Below are positions 34,482 to 43,325 of a stretch of 64,000 nt of DNA, piece by piece. The position numbers and the translations under genes are program-made. Location of the stretch: NCBI GenBank assembly GCA_022447545.1, contig JAKVBI010000015.1, positions 1 to 64,000 on the forward strand, in the 5' to 3' direction. Origin of the DNA: Myxococcota bacterium (GTDB lineage: Bacteria; Myxococcota_A; UBA9160; SMWR01). Numbering within the stretch: the stretch's first letter is position 1; each line of letters starts with the position of its first letter. The notes beneath the pieces were generated by a model. It made no database searches. It saw nothing but the letters and a program-made list of their open reading frames with translations, and was not told the DNA's origin.

Positions 34482-35744
34482 TCAGAAACCCGACTGCGAC
34501 GAGGCCAGAAAATCCGGATCGATCACCTGAACCTCGACCTCCTGCCCTTCACTTAATTCCGTCTCATCCGCAGGAAAAATCAACAACCCCTGGGCAAGGG
34601 TCATGGATCGCAAGGCGCCCGAACTCTGATTTCCCGTGCTGTGAGCGGTCATCACACCACCGTCGCGCTCGAGATGGACACGCACGAAATGGAGCCGCCC
34701 AGCGGTCTTTGTCAGAGGTTCCGTCAGCCGGGCACGGACCGTTGCTCGATACAAGTTTCTCGAACCCATCATGGCCAAAAGCGCCGGGCGTACGAACTGC
34801 TCGAAAGTCACCATGGCCGAGACCGGATTCCCGGGGAGCCCGAACACCAGAGGACCCGCCTCCCGTTCGAAGCGCCCGAAGGCCAGGGGATAACCGGGCT
34901 TCATCCGCACGCCCCAGAAAAGGAGCGAACAGCCGAGTTTTTCGAGCACGCTACGAACGTGGTCCCTGTCGCCTACCGAGACCCCCGCCGAACTGACGAT
35001 GACGTCAGCGCGCATTGCAGTTCGGAAATGCTCTTCGATGTCTTCTGGTGTGTCCCGGGCGATCCCCAAATAGACGGGTTCGGCACCGATCTCCATGCAC
35101 TGCGCGGCAAGCGAGTAGGAGTTCGACGAAACGATGCGCCCCCCACTGACATCCCCGTCGGGCTCGACGAGTTCATCCCCCCCGGACACGATTGCGACTC
35201 GGGGCCGCTGGTGAACCGCGATGATCGTTCGCCCGAGAGATGCCAGCATTCCGATCTCACCGGGTCCCAGTCGCTTGCCGGCACTCAACACCTCATCGCC
35301 GCGCCCCACGTCTTCGCCGGCGCGTCGAATGTTGTCGTAATGCGGCACAGGACGCTTGACGCGAATGCGATCGCCGATGCGCTCGACATCCTCCTGGCGG
35401 ATCACGCAATCAGCACCCGCGGGAACGAAGGCTCCGGTCAAAATTCGCGCCGAATTGCCGGACTGGAGGGTCTGCTCGGGCTCGACACCCGCGGGGATCT
35501 CAAATGCGATGGGCAGATCGACCGGAGCCTGAGAATCCGCCCCCGCCACGTCCGATGCGCGCAACGCATACCCATCCATCGCAGAATTGTCGGCGGGCGG
35601 GAGGTTTCGTGGTGCCACCACGCTTTCGCAAAGCACCCGACCAAGGGCCTCGGGTAACGCCACCCGCTCGGACCCCAGGGGAGCCACTTCTCGCTGGATG
35701 ATGGCGCGGGCCTCGGACGGTGTGATCGACTCCCTCACGGACAC
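34482..35744 (-). CDS. moeA: Molybdopterin molybdenumtransferase
   Basis: A 420-aa protein that inserts molybdate into adenylylated molybdopterin. Family segments seen are PADNSAMDGYAL (about 50-61), LTGAFVPAGAD, SGGDELVEP and the GVSVGDRDHV loop, then VMTFEQFVRP-like sequence near the end. Length and order are normal. It heads a two-gene operon with mobA and diverges from dusB across about 200 bases. Confidence 0.95.
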   Translation of the reverse strand: MSVRESITPSEARAIIQREVAPLGSERVALPEALGRVLCESVVAPRNLPPADNSAMDGYALRASDVAGADSQAPVDLPIAFEIPAGVEPEQTLQSGNSARILTGAFVPAGADCVIRQEDVERIGDRIRVKRPVPHYDNIRRAGEDVGRGDEVLSAGKRLGPGEIGMLASLGRTIIAVHQRPRVAIVSGGDELVEPDGDVSGGRIVSSNSYSLAAQCMEIGAEPVYLGIARDTPEDIEEHFRTAMRADVIVSSAGVSVGDRDHVRSVLEKLGCSLLFWGVRMKPGYPLAFGRFEREAGPLVFGLPGNPVSAMVTFEQFVRPALLAMMGSRNLYRATVRARLTEPLTKTAGRLHFVRVHLERDGGVMTAHSTGNQSSGALRSMTLAQGLLIFPADETELSEGQEVEVQVIDPDFLASSQSGF

Positions 35745-35941
35745 AACTTACCCGCCCCTCACGCTGCGGGGAAGACAACCGTTGCATGCTCGACGACCTT
35801 TCAAGCGAAAGCTAGCCTGCACAGAGTTTGGGCAGTGCCGCTTGGCATGAGGCTCCCTTGCCGGGCCGAGCCCTCTGGAAACGGCTACGAGCCGTCATGA
35901 GACCTCACAATTCCCGCCTCTGGAGACCCGCCAGGTTGACC

Positions 35942-36937
35942 ATGACGTCCATCCATCCCATCGACCTGCGCTCGCTGAGGCTGGAAAGCAACCTCGTGAT
36001 GGCCCCTCTCGCCGGGGTCTCCAACCTCCCCTTCCGGCTGATCGCCCGCGAGGCGGGCGCCGCCATGACGTTTACCGAGACGGTGAGCGCCAAGGGCCTG
36101 GTGACCGGCGGCAAGAAGACACGGCGCCTACTCGATACCTCGCCTCGAGAAGACCCCGTTGGTTTTCAGTTGTTCGGCTCCGACCCCGCAGTATTGGCCG
36201 AAGCCGCGCGAACCCTCGAAGGCGAGGGAGCCGCGTGGCTGGATCTGAACGTCGGCTGCCCGGTGAAGAAGTTCATCCGTAATAACGCTGGCTCGGCACT
36301 CCTGCGGGATCTCCCGCTGGCGGGCTCCATCATGCAAGCGATCCGCGCCAACTTTTCCGGCACTTTCTCGGTGAAGATCCGAACCGGCTGGGATTCGAAG
36401 TCCATCGTTGCGCCAGAGTTCGCACGAATGGCGGTGGACGCGGGGGTCGAACTGCTCTCGGTACACGGACGCACGCGCTGCCAGCAATACACTGGCAAGG
36501 CCGATCGTCAGATCATCCGGCGTGTGGTCGAAGCGGCACCCGAGATCCCCGTGTTGGCCAACGGCGACGTCACGTCGCCTCGAGACGCCTTCGACATGCT
36601 CGAGGTAACAGGAGCTGCCGGTGTGATGATTGGTCGTGGAGCGATCGGAAACCCCTGGCTGTTCTCTCAGACCCTGGCGGCTTCCCGGAGCGAACCCGTT
36701 CAAGAACCCACAGCCACCGAGAGACTGGAAACCATCGAACGACACATTTCGATGATGGAGTCACACTGCGAGAGCGATCAAGCTCGGGCTTCTCTCCTAA
36801 AGAAGTACCTCGCCGCGTATTCCCGAGGAATGAGGGGCAGCGCGCGGTTCCGCCAAGCAACCCTCGAAGCCGAAGACCTGAAAACCATTCTCAGCCTGAC
36901 ACGTTCCTTCTTCTCCCCACATCGCGAGGCTGCGTAG
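35942..36937 (+). CDS. dusB: tRNA-dihydrouridine synthase (DusB/NifR3)
   Basis: A 331-aa flavoprotein that reduces uridine in tRNA. It has an FMN barrel with MAPLAGVSNLPFR (20-32), the catalytic Cys106 in LNVGCPVKK, and RTGWDS and GRGAIGNPW motifs. The ATG at 35942 fits the family start; an earlier ATG would add 15 unconserved residues. It begins the arrangement nifR3-ntrB-ntrC well known in alphaproteobacteria, with ntrB starting 8 bases after the stop. Confidence 0.93.
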   Translation: MTSIHPIDLRSLRLESNLVMAPLAGVSNLPFRLIAREAGAAMTFTETVSAKGLVTGGKKTRRLLDTSPREDPVGFQLFGSDPAVLAEAARTLEGEGAAWLDLNVGCPVKKFIRNNAGSALLRDLPLAGSIMQAIRANFSGTFSVKIRTGWDSKSIVAPEFARMAVDAGVELLSVHGRTRCQQYTGKADRQIIRRVVEAAPEIPVLANGDVTSPRDAFDMLEVTGAAGVMIGRGAIGNPWLFSQTLAASRSEPVQEPTATERLETIERHISMMESHCESDQARASLLKKYLAAYSRGMRGSARFRQATLEAEDLKTILSLTRSFFSPHREAA

Positions 36938-36945
36938 GAGGTCTG

Positions 36946-38097
36946 GTGCCCCGAGACCTCAACCGTGTGCTCGACGCTGTTCTGGCCGGAATGCTCGTGA
37001 CGGATCAATCGGGAGTGATCGAGCTCGTCAACAACGCCGCCTGCCGCATGGTCGATGAATCACCCGACTTCCTGACCGGTCGAACCATCACAGACCTCTT
37101 CGGCCAGGATCACCCCCTCTCAGAACTCACCCGCGGCGTGCTGGAAACAAGCCGCCCCGCAGTCCTCAACGACCTGAGGCTGATTCGAAAAAATCAGGCC
37201 AGCAGTATCGAATTGGACATCGCCGTTTCACCATTGCTCGAAGACGATGGTGAATTGCACGAACGCCCTTCGGGTGTCGTTCTCATGCTCCGTGACCGCA
37301 CCATCCAGAAGCGTCTCGAAGCACTTGTGAGTGAGCGTGAACAGCTGGAAGTCTTTGGTCGAATCGCTGCAGGTATCGCCCACGAAGCCAAGAATCCGCT
37401 GGGCGGAATCCGGGGAGCGGCGGAAATCGTTGCAGCCCGCGCCGAGGACCCGAGGTCGAAACGCGCAAGCGAAATTATCGTGAATGAAGTCGACCGAATC
37501 ACCAAACTCATCGACGACCTGATGGTGTTCTCGCGCGGCAGCGAACTCGATCTCGAACCGATCAACATCCACCAGATCCTGGACGACGTCCTCGAGGTCC
37601 TCGCAATGGACCCGCTCAGCAACGACGTGGAAATCCAACGCCTATACGACCCCTCGCTCCCAGAACTCATGGCCGATGGAGCGAGACTCAAGCAGGTGTT
37701 TCACAACTTGATACGCAACGCGTTGCAAGCCATGGAGCGAAACTCGGGCGATCGAAACCAGGGCAAAGCCCTGAAGATCTCAACGCGTATGGCGCTGCAC
37801 AGCCGAGTCTCGACTGAAAAGGGCACCCCTCGACCCACCCTACTTGTCAGTTTCCGGGACAACGGAGACGGAATTCCCGAGGAAATCCGCGAGAACCTCG
37901 GCATCCCATTCTTCACCACTCGGCCGGAAGGCACGGGGCTCGGCCTGGCTGTCTCCAAGCAGTGGATCGCCCACCACGGAGGCTCACTACGATTCGAAAA
38001 GGTCTCGGGTCCCGGTGCCCAAGTCGTGGTCTACCTGCCGATCAATGCCCAGACATCGGGTACGGCAACATCCCTCGATCAGGAGAGATCGCAATGA
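36946..38097 (+). CDS. ntrB: NtrB-type sensor histidine kinase
   Basis: A 383-aa soluble kinase. An N-terminal PAS domain (about 1-115) precedes a dimerisation/phosphoacceptor helix with His146 in GIAHEAKNPLGG and an HATPase domain (about 245-370) with FRDNGDGIP and TGLGLAVSKQWI. No membrane helix is present, as in NtrB. It should phosphorylate the adjacent NtrC in response to nitrogen or redox state. The GTG has AGGAGG four bases upstream, and its stop overlaps ntrC (ATGA). Confidence 0.85.
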   Translation: MPRDLNRVLDAVLAGMLVTDQSGVIELVNNAACRMVDESPDFLTGRTITDLFGQDHPLSELTRGVLETSRPAVLNDLRLIRKNQASSIELDIAVSPLLEDDGELHERPSGVVLMLRDRTIQKRLEALVSEREQLEVFGRIAAGIAHEAKNPLGGIRGAAEIVAARAEDPRSKRASEIIVNEVDRITKLIDDLMVFSRGSELDLEPINIHQILDDVLEVLAMDPLSNDVEIQRLYDPSLPELMADGARLKQVFHNLIRNALQAMERNSGDRNQGKALKISTRMALHSRVSTEKGTPRPTLLVSFRDNGDGIPEEIRENLGIPFFTTRPEGTGLGLAVSKQWIAHHGGSLRFEKVSGPGAQVVVYLPINAQTSGTATSLDQERSQ

Positions 38098-39533
38098 ACG
38101 ACGCACCCGCGATTCGAGCTCTTGTCGCCGACGACGAGGAGAGCATTCGCTTCGTTCTGCACGAGACGCTCGAAGGACTTGATTACGAAGTCACCGAAGT
38201 AGAGAACGGAGACGAGGCTCTCGAACAAATCCTCTCCAACCAATTCCAGATCGCCTTTCTGGACATTCGCATGCCTGGCCTGAGTGGTCTGGACATTCTG
38301 ACCCACACCAGCGGCGCCGGAATCGAAACCGCGGTCATCATCATCACAGCTCAGAACACCTTCGACAATGCCGTGGAGGCGATGAAGCGCGGAGCTTTCG
38401 ACTACCTCACGAAACCCTTCGCGGTGGCAGAGGTCGAGGCCCTTGCAGGAAAAGCCAAACGCAATCACGCCCTGCAGGCGGAGCTCCGCGAACTGCGCCG
38501 CAGCGCGGCCTCAAAAGTCGTGCCCGGCGACCGCCTTGTGGGAAGAAGTGCGGCAATCCTGGAAGTCTTCAAGACCATTGGGCGGGTGGCTCCAAGCGAC
38601 GTCTCCGTCCTGATTCGAGGCGAAAGCGGTACGGGCAAAGAACTCGTCGCCAATGCCATCCACGCAGCCAGCGCACGTAGCGACCAACCCTTTCTAGCAG
38701 TGAACACGGCGGCCATTCCCAGAGAGCTCCTGGAAAGCGAGCTTTTCGGACATGAGATGGGCGCCTTCACTGGGGCCTCGAAGGCACGCACGGGGCGCTT
38801 CCGAGAAGCGGACTCGGGGACTCTCTTTCTCGATGAGATCGGTGACATGAGCATCGATCTGCAAGCCAAACTTCTCAGAGTGCTCCAGAACGGCGAAGTC
38901 ATCGCAGTCGGTGGAGAAACCGCACACATGGTGGATGTGCGAATCGTGGCGGCCACTCACCGAAATCTCGAAGCCCTCGTTCGAGAAGGCAAGTTCAGAG
39001 AAGATCTGCTCTACCGGCTCGAAGTGATCCCGGTTCGCGTACCCCCACTCAGGGACCGCCCCGAGGACATCCTCGCCCTGTCGGAACATTTCATGTCGCG
39101 TTTTGCAGAGGAATTGGCCGGCGAAGAGCGATTTCTGAGCCGAGAAGCCGTGAACCGGTTGTCCCAATACGACTGGCCTGGAAACGTTCGCGAACTCGAG
39201 AACAGCATCAAGCGCGCCCTGGTGCTCTCGAATGGACGCGTGATCGCGGCCGAGGATTTCGACTTCTTGAACTCCGAAACGGCCACAGACGATGGATTGG
39301 GGATGGAACTCTCTGACTTCATCGCCCAGTCCGTGGACGAGGCACTGGACTCGGGTGAAGGCGGCAACCTCCATCACGAATTGCTTGGATCGGTCGAACG
39401 TCCGCTGATCAAAGCCGTCCTCGCCCGCACCAATGGCAATCAAATCCGATCCGCGGCCATTCTGGGTATCAACCGGAACACCCTGCGGAAGAAGATCCGG
39501 GAACTCGGAATTAGGCTCCCGGAGCGCTCGTGA
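38094..39533 (+). CDS. ntrC: NtrC-type sigma-54-dependent response regulator
   Basis: A 479-aa activator. It has a receiver domain with the phospho-acceptor Asp57 (FLDIRMPG) and an AAA+ domain with Walker A GESGTGKE (about 176-183). The sigma-54-contacting GAFTGA is at 223-228. A C-terminal Fis-type helix-turn-helix (AAILGINRNTLRKKIRELG) ends the protein. All elements for sigma-54 activation are intact. The start is fixed by the four-base overlap with ntrB. A GTGA overlap couples it to thiE. Confidence 0.92.
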   Translation: MNDAPAIRALVADDEESIRFVLHETLEGLDYEVTEVENGDEALEQILSNQFQIAFLDIRMPGLSGLDILTHTSGAGIETAVIIITAQNTFDNAVEAMKRGAFDYLTKPFAVAEVEALAGKAKRNHALQAELRELRRSAASKVVPGDRLVGRSAAILEVFKTIGRVAPSDVSVLIRGESGTGKELVANAIHAASARSDQPFLAVNTAAIPRELLESELFGHEMGAFTGASKARTGRFREADSGTLFLDEIGDMSIDLQAKLLRVLQNGEVIAVGGETAHMVDVRIVAATHRNLEALVREGKFREDLLYRLEVIPVRVPPLRDRPEDILALSEHFMSRFAEELAGEERFLSREAVNRLSQYDWPGNVRELENSIKRALVLSNGRVIAAEDFDFLNSETATDDGLGMELSDFIAQSVDEALDSGEGGNLHHELLGSVERPLIKAVLARTNGNQIRSAAILGINRNTLRKKIRELGIRLPERS

Positions 39534-40201
39534 TCCCCCCGGGCCCGGATTCGAGCGGTTTGCGACTGCAAGGTTTGCACGTTCTTGCCGACGATGACCC
39601 GCGTTGGCCATGGAGCCCCATCGAGCAAGCTCGGGCTGCGTGTGACGGAGGTGCATCGGTGATTCAGCTCCGCACGAAACACTCCACGGATCGGCAAACA
39701 CTGGCCTGGGCTACGGCGATCCGAGAGATCACACGGAGGAGCGGTGCGTTGTTTTTCGTCAATGACCGCTTCGACCTGGCGTTGATCTCCGAGGCCGATG
39801 GAGTCCACGTAGGTCAAACCGATTTGCCACCCGACCATTTCCCCAGCCAAGCACGCCAGCAACTGATGGTTGGGCGCTCGTCTCACGACCTCGCGCAGGC
39901 GATACGAGCAAGAGACGAGCGGGCGGACTACATCGCCTTCGGGCCCATCTATGAGACCGGGAGTAAGGTCTCGGAATACGACAGCCAGGGCCTTCGAGCC
40001 CTGGCAGAGATCGTCCAGGCAGTGCGACCCTTCCCGGTGATCGCCATTGGAGGAATCAATTCCAGGCGCGCCCCGGAAGTCGTAGCCACCGGCGCAGCGG
40101 GGCTTGCCGTCATCTCTGCTGTCGCCGACCAGCCCGATCCGACGGCCGCCACGAGAGCCATCTCCGGCTGCTTCCCCCGACCACAGGGCGACCGGTCATG
40201 A
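39530..40201 (+). CDS. thiE: Thiamine-phosphate synthase
   Basis: A 223-aa barrel enzyme joining hydroxymethylpyrimidine diphosphate and thiazole phosphate. Recognisable segments are VIQLRTKHS, FVNDRFDLAL, DGVHVGQTDLP, GRSSHD, FGPIYETGSK and AIGGI. The GTG start overlaps the ntrC stop, and the gene overlaps the next transporter by ATGA, so it sits mid-operon. The thiD partner is encoded 14 kb away rather than beside it. Confidence 0.92.
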   Translation: MIPPGPDSSGLRLQGLHVLADDDPRWPWSPIEQARAACDGGASVIQLRTKHSTDRQTLAWATAIREITRRSGALFFVNDRFDLALISEADGVHVGQTDLPPDHFPSQARQQLMVGRSSHDLAQAIRARDERADYIAFGPIYETGSKVSEYDSQGLRALAEIVQAVRPFPVIAIGGINSRRAPEVVATGAAGLAVISAVADQPDPTAATRAISGCFPRPQGDRS

Positions 40202-41430
40202 CCGAGTTCGGGGAACGCGCGGTTTCAGCGCTCGGATGGCTGTCGATGATGACCGTAGCCTGGGCCTTTTCAGCAGATCGAAAAAGAGTCCCCTGGAAGA
40301 CCGTCGGCTGGGGACTCACCCTGCAATTTGGCCTCGCTGTCATCCTGCTCAAGACACCAGTCGGACACGCATTTTTCATCGCCGTCGAGGGTGTCGTGGG
40401 CGCTCTGAATCGCTACACCCGGGCTGGCGTCAGTTTCGTTTTTGGAGATCTCGTCCCCCAGAGTTTTTCCTTCGCTCTCGAGGTCCTTCCACTGATCGTC
40501 GTCATGGGGAGCGTCTTCGCAATCCTTTATCACCTGGGTTTGATTCAGCGACTCGTCGCACTGCTGGCGCGGTGGCTGACGCGGAGCATGGGAACCTCAG
40601 GGGCCGAGAGCCTCGCCGCGGTAACCAATCTCTTCCTCGGCATGACGGAATCTGCTCTCGTGGTACGACCCTATCTCGCGCGTATGACGAGGTCCGAACT
40701 CTTCCTTCTCATGACCCTGGGAATGGCAACCGTAGCCGGATCGGTACTCGTCGCCTACGTGCAGATGCTCGGAGGGGGGGCCTATGCAGGGCACCTCGTA
40801 ACCGCGAGTCTGCTCTCAGCGCCGGCGGGCATCCTCATTGCAAAGATCATGATTCCCGAAACTGAATCGCCCGAATCCAAAACCTCGCGGGACGGCGAGT
40901 TCGAACGAGAAACAGTCAACGTCATCGATGCAGCCGCCCAGGGAGCCCTGGCTGGTATGCGACTGGCATTTGCAGTCGGCGCCCTGCTGGTCGCCTTCGT
41001 GGCCCTGGTCGCCCTCGTCAACGACGTGCTGGGCGCCGCGGGAAGTCTGGTCGGCGTGGAGGGCCTCAGCCTCCAGCGAATCCTGGGGTTACTACTGGCC
41101 CCAGTTGCCTGGCTCATGGGAATTCCCTGGGAGGATGCAGTGCAGGTTGGCGGACTTCTGGGTGTGAAGACCATACTCAACGAGTTCATCGCCTACGTGG
41201 AACTCGCCGCGCTCGTCGAGGCCGGAAACATTCAACAGCGATCGGCCGTCATCGCATCCTACGCACTCTGTGGTTTCGCGAACCTGGGTTCCTTGGCCAT
41301 TCTACTCGGTGGCATCGGGGGGCTGGTGCCGGAACGGCGACCAGAGATCGCGCGCTTCGGCCTGCTCTCCATCCTGTCGGGATCGCTGGCCACTTTCATG
41401 ACGGCCTGCGTTGCGGGGATGCTCCTCTGA
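40198..41430 (+). CDS. Concentrative nucleoside transporter (CNT/NupC family)
   Basis: A 410-aa membrane protein, the usual bacterial CNT size. The conserved TSGAESLAAVTNLFLGMTE region (about 138-156) forms part of the ion and nucleoside site, and a second repeat lies in KTILNEFIAYVEL. It imports nucleosides with Na+ or H+. Coupling to thiE by ATGA overlap is notable: salvage of a pyrimidine or thiamine-related nucleoside-like compound is possible but unproven. Confidence 0.88.
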   Translation: MTEFGERAVSALGWLSMMTVAWAFSADRKRVPWKTVGWGLTLQFGLAVILLKTPVGHAFFIAVEGVVGALNRYTRAGVSFVFGDLVPQSFSFALEVLPLIVVMGSVFAILYHLGLIQRLVALLARWLTRSMGTSGAESLAAVTNLFLGMTESALVVRPYLARMTRSELFLLMTLGMATVAGSVLVAYVQMLGGGAYAGHLVTASLLSAPAGILIAKIMIPETESPESKTSRDGEFERETVNVIDAAAQGALAGMRLAFAVGALLVAFVALVALVNDVLGAAGSLVGVEGLSLQRILGLLLAPVAWLMGIPWEDAVQVGGLLGVKTILNEFIAYVELAALVEAGNIQQRSAVIASYALCGFANLGSLAILLGGIGGLVPERRPEIARFGLLSILSGSLATFMTACVAGMLL

Positions 41431-41472
41431 CCGACCCGAGAGCAGACATCCCCCGCCGGCACTCCGGCCCAG

Positions 41473-42654
41473 CTAGTTCACGACCCGGATCGGCAACGAA
41501 ACGTACCCTCGGAAGAACTCAGACCGAATCGACACGGCTCGACCCTCGAGAACCTCGTATTCCGGGACACGCCGCAGCAACTCCTCCAACAGCACACGTC
41601 CCTCCATCTGCGCGATGTTCGCTCCCATGCAGCGGTGAGTCGCGTGCCCAAACGACAGGATTCGTGGCGCCCTGCGATGAATATCGAAACGGTCGGGGTC
41701 TTCGAACTCCCGCTCGTCCCGGTTCGCGCAGGCCCAGAGGAACATCAAGCCTTGTCCTGCCTGCAGGTTCTTACCACCGATCTCGATTTCCCTTGCTACC
41801 TGGCGCCCAAGCATGGAAGTCGGCATGTCGTAACGAAGCGCCTCCCAGAAAGCGTCGGGAATGAGGCCAGGGTCCCGCACCAGTTCCGCCCTCTGCTCAG
41901 GGTGCTGGAACAACCGCAGCACTGCACCCGAAACGGATTTCGGCAGTGTCTCCGTTCCACCAATGACCATGAGCTGCAGGCTCGAAGCGATGTCGCCGTC
42001 CTCGAATTTAAAACCATCGTGTTCGAAGGCGAGCAATTGGCCAAGGATGTCGTCCTGTCGCGAAGGCTCGCGCCGGCGTCTCACCACCCAGTCCAGCAGA
42101 TACCCCTGCAGTTCCTGCATGGCGGCGACGGCTCCGTCGGTCTGGCCCCGCTGGCCTTCATCGCGTCCAAAAAATCCATTGACCCGATTCGACAAGAAGT
42201 CTGCATCCTCCAGAGGAATTCCCAGAATCTTGCAAGCCACACGTACCGACAGCCGCATCGCGTAGTCACCCACGATGTCGAATTCGTTCCGCTCGAGGCC
42301 CTCCTCGAGGAAACTGCGCGTCAACTCTCGCACCAGGGGCTCGAGTCGACGGGTTGCCGAGGGCAGGAAGCCGGGGTTGAGCCGTTTGCGGAGTTCGAGA
42401 TGAATTGGCTCGTCCAGGGAAGCCAGACTCGCTCCCGTGGTTTGAGGTTTTCCGAGCAGCAACTCTACAGACGTCACTCCTTGGGTTGCCGTCAGGCGCT
42501 CGTCACCGATGTGATCCCAGATGTCGCTAAAACGCGATAGGAACCAGCAGTTGAACTCCTCCATGTAATGAACGGGGGACTCGTCGCGAAGTTCTCGGTA
42601 GATCGGGAATGGATCGTCGTAGAGTTCTTCGGAAAAAGGGTTGTAACGAACCAT
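41473..42654 (-). CDS. Cytochrome P450
   Basis: A 393-aa soluble P450. The I-helix oxygen-activation motif is GGTETL, the K-helix has EALR, and the heme loop is FGHATHRCMG with Cys342 as thiolate ligand. The ATG at 42654 was chosen for the GAGGT site in front. No ferredoxin or reductase gene is adjacent, so redox partners must be encoded elsewhere. The substrate is unknown; sequence style resembles soluble bacterial CYPs acting on terpenoids or steroids. Confidence 0.93.
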   Translation of the reverse strand: MVRYNPFSEELYDDPFPIYRELRDESPVHYMEEFNCWFLSRFSDIWDHIGDERLTATQGVTSVELLLGKPQTTGASLASLDEPIHLELRKRLNPGFLPSATRRLEPLVRELTRSFLEEGLERNEFDIVGDYAMRLSVRVACKILGIPLEDADFLSNRVNGFFGRDEGQRGQTDGAVAAMQELQGYLLDWVVRRRREPSRQDDILGQLLAFEHDGFKFEDGDIASSLQLMVIGGTETLPKSVSGAVLRLFQHPEQRAELVRDPGLIPDAFWEALRYDMPTSMLGRQVAREIEIGGKNLQAGQGLMFLWACANRDEREFEDPDRFDIHRRAPRILSFGHATHRCMGANIAQMEGRVLLEELLRRVPEYEVLEGRAVSIRSEFFRGYVSLPIRVVN

Positions 42655-42806
42655 GGGCCACCTCACGCGTTCCTAATCGGCTCGATCATACGCCATCTAT
42701 GGATCGGCGATGAGCTGCGCTCCAGGAACACAGCACAAGCTACGTGGCATGGCTGGTATGCTGCCTACTCGGAAACCCGCGGACCGCCTTCCAACGAGAT
42801 ACTGAC

Positions 42807-43325
42807 ATGTCGTCCGACCCCTACGAGATCGAGCTCAGATTTCTCGTACAAACCACGGCCTGGCCGCGCACCCCCAACCCACCGACCATCACCCAGGGCT
42901 ACCTTTCCATGGATCCCACAAAATCGGTGCGCGTGCGAATCGTCCATGACGAAAGCGCCTTTCTGACCATCAAAGGACCGTCCGAGGGTGCCAAGAGGCG
43001 CGAATTCGAATACGCCATTCCTATTGTCGAAGCACGCTCCCTGTTGGAGATGTGCGAATTTCACGTCGTCAAACTTCGGCACGAGATCACCATGGGTCGT
43101 TGGACCTGGGAGGTCGATGAATTCTTGGATCAGAATGCGGGGCTCGTGATCGCAGAGGTCGAACTTCAACAGGAAAGTGAGGCGAAGCAGGTTCGAAACC
43201 TCCTACCGGAGTGGACGGGCCCCGAAGTCACGGGCATCCACGAGTACAGCAACCTGAGCCTCTCACAGCACCCCTACGGGGAGTGGACTCCCGAGGAGCG
43301 AGAGTTCCGCACCGCCTTGGCCTGA
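42807..43325 (+). CDS. CYTH-domain protein
   Basis: A 172-aa protein of the CYTH fold (class IV adenylate cyclases and triphosphate hydrolases). The N-terminal metal motif reads EIELRF (ExExR instead of the usual ExExK). Alternating basic and acidic strands follow: VRVRIV, LTIKGPS, FEYAIP, RHEITM, WEVDEF and IAEVEL. Triphosphatase activity is most likely for this short single-domain form. Its 3' end overlaps the convergent O-antigen-ligase-like gene by about 50 bases, which is unusual but both frames look genuine. Confidence 0.85.
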   Translation: MSSDPYEIELRFLVQTTAWPRTPNPPTITQGYLSMDPTKSVRVRIVHDESAFLTIKGPSEGAKRREFEYAIPIVEARSLLEMCEFHVVKLRHEITMGRWTWEVDEFLDQNAGLVIAEVELQQESEAKQVRNLLPEWTGPEVTGIHEYSNLSLSQHPYGEWTPEEREFRTALA

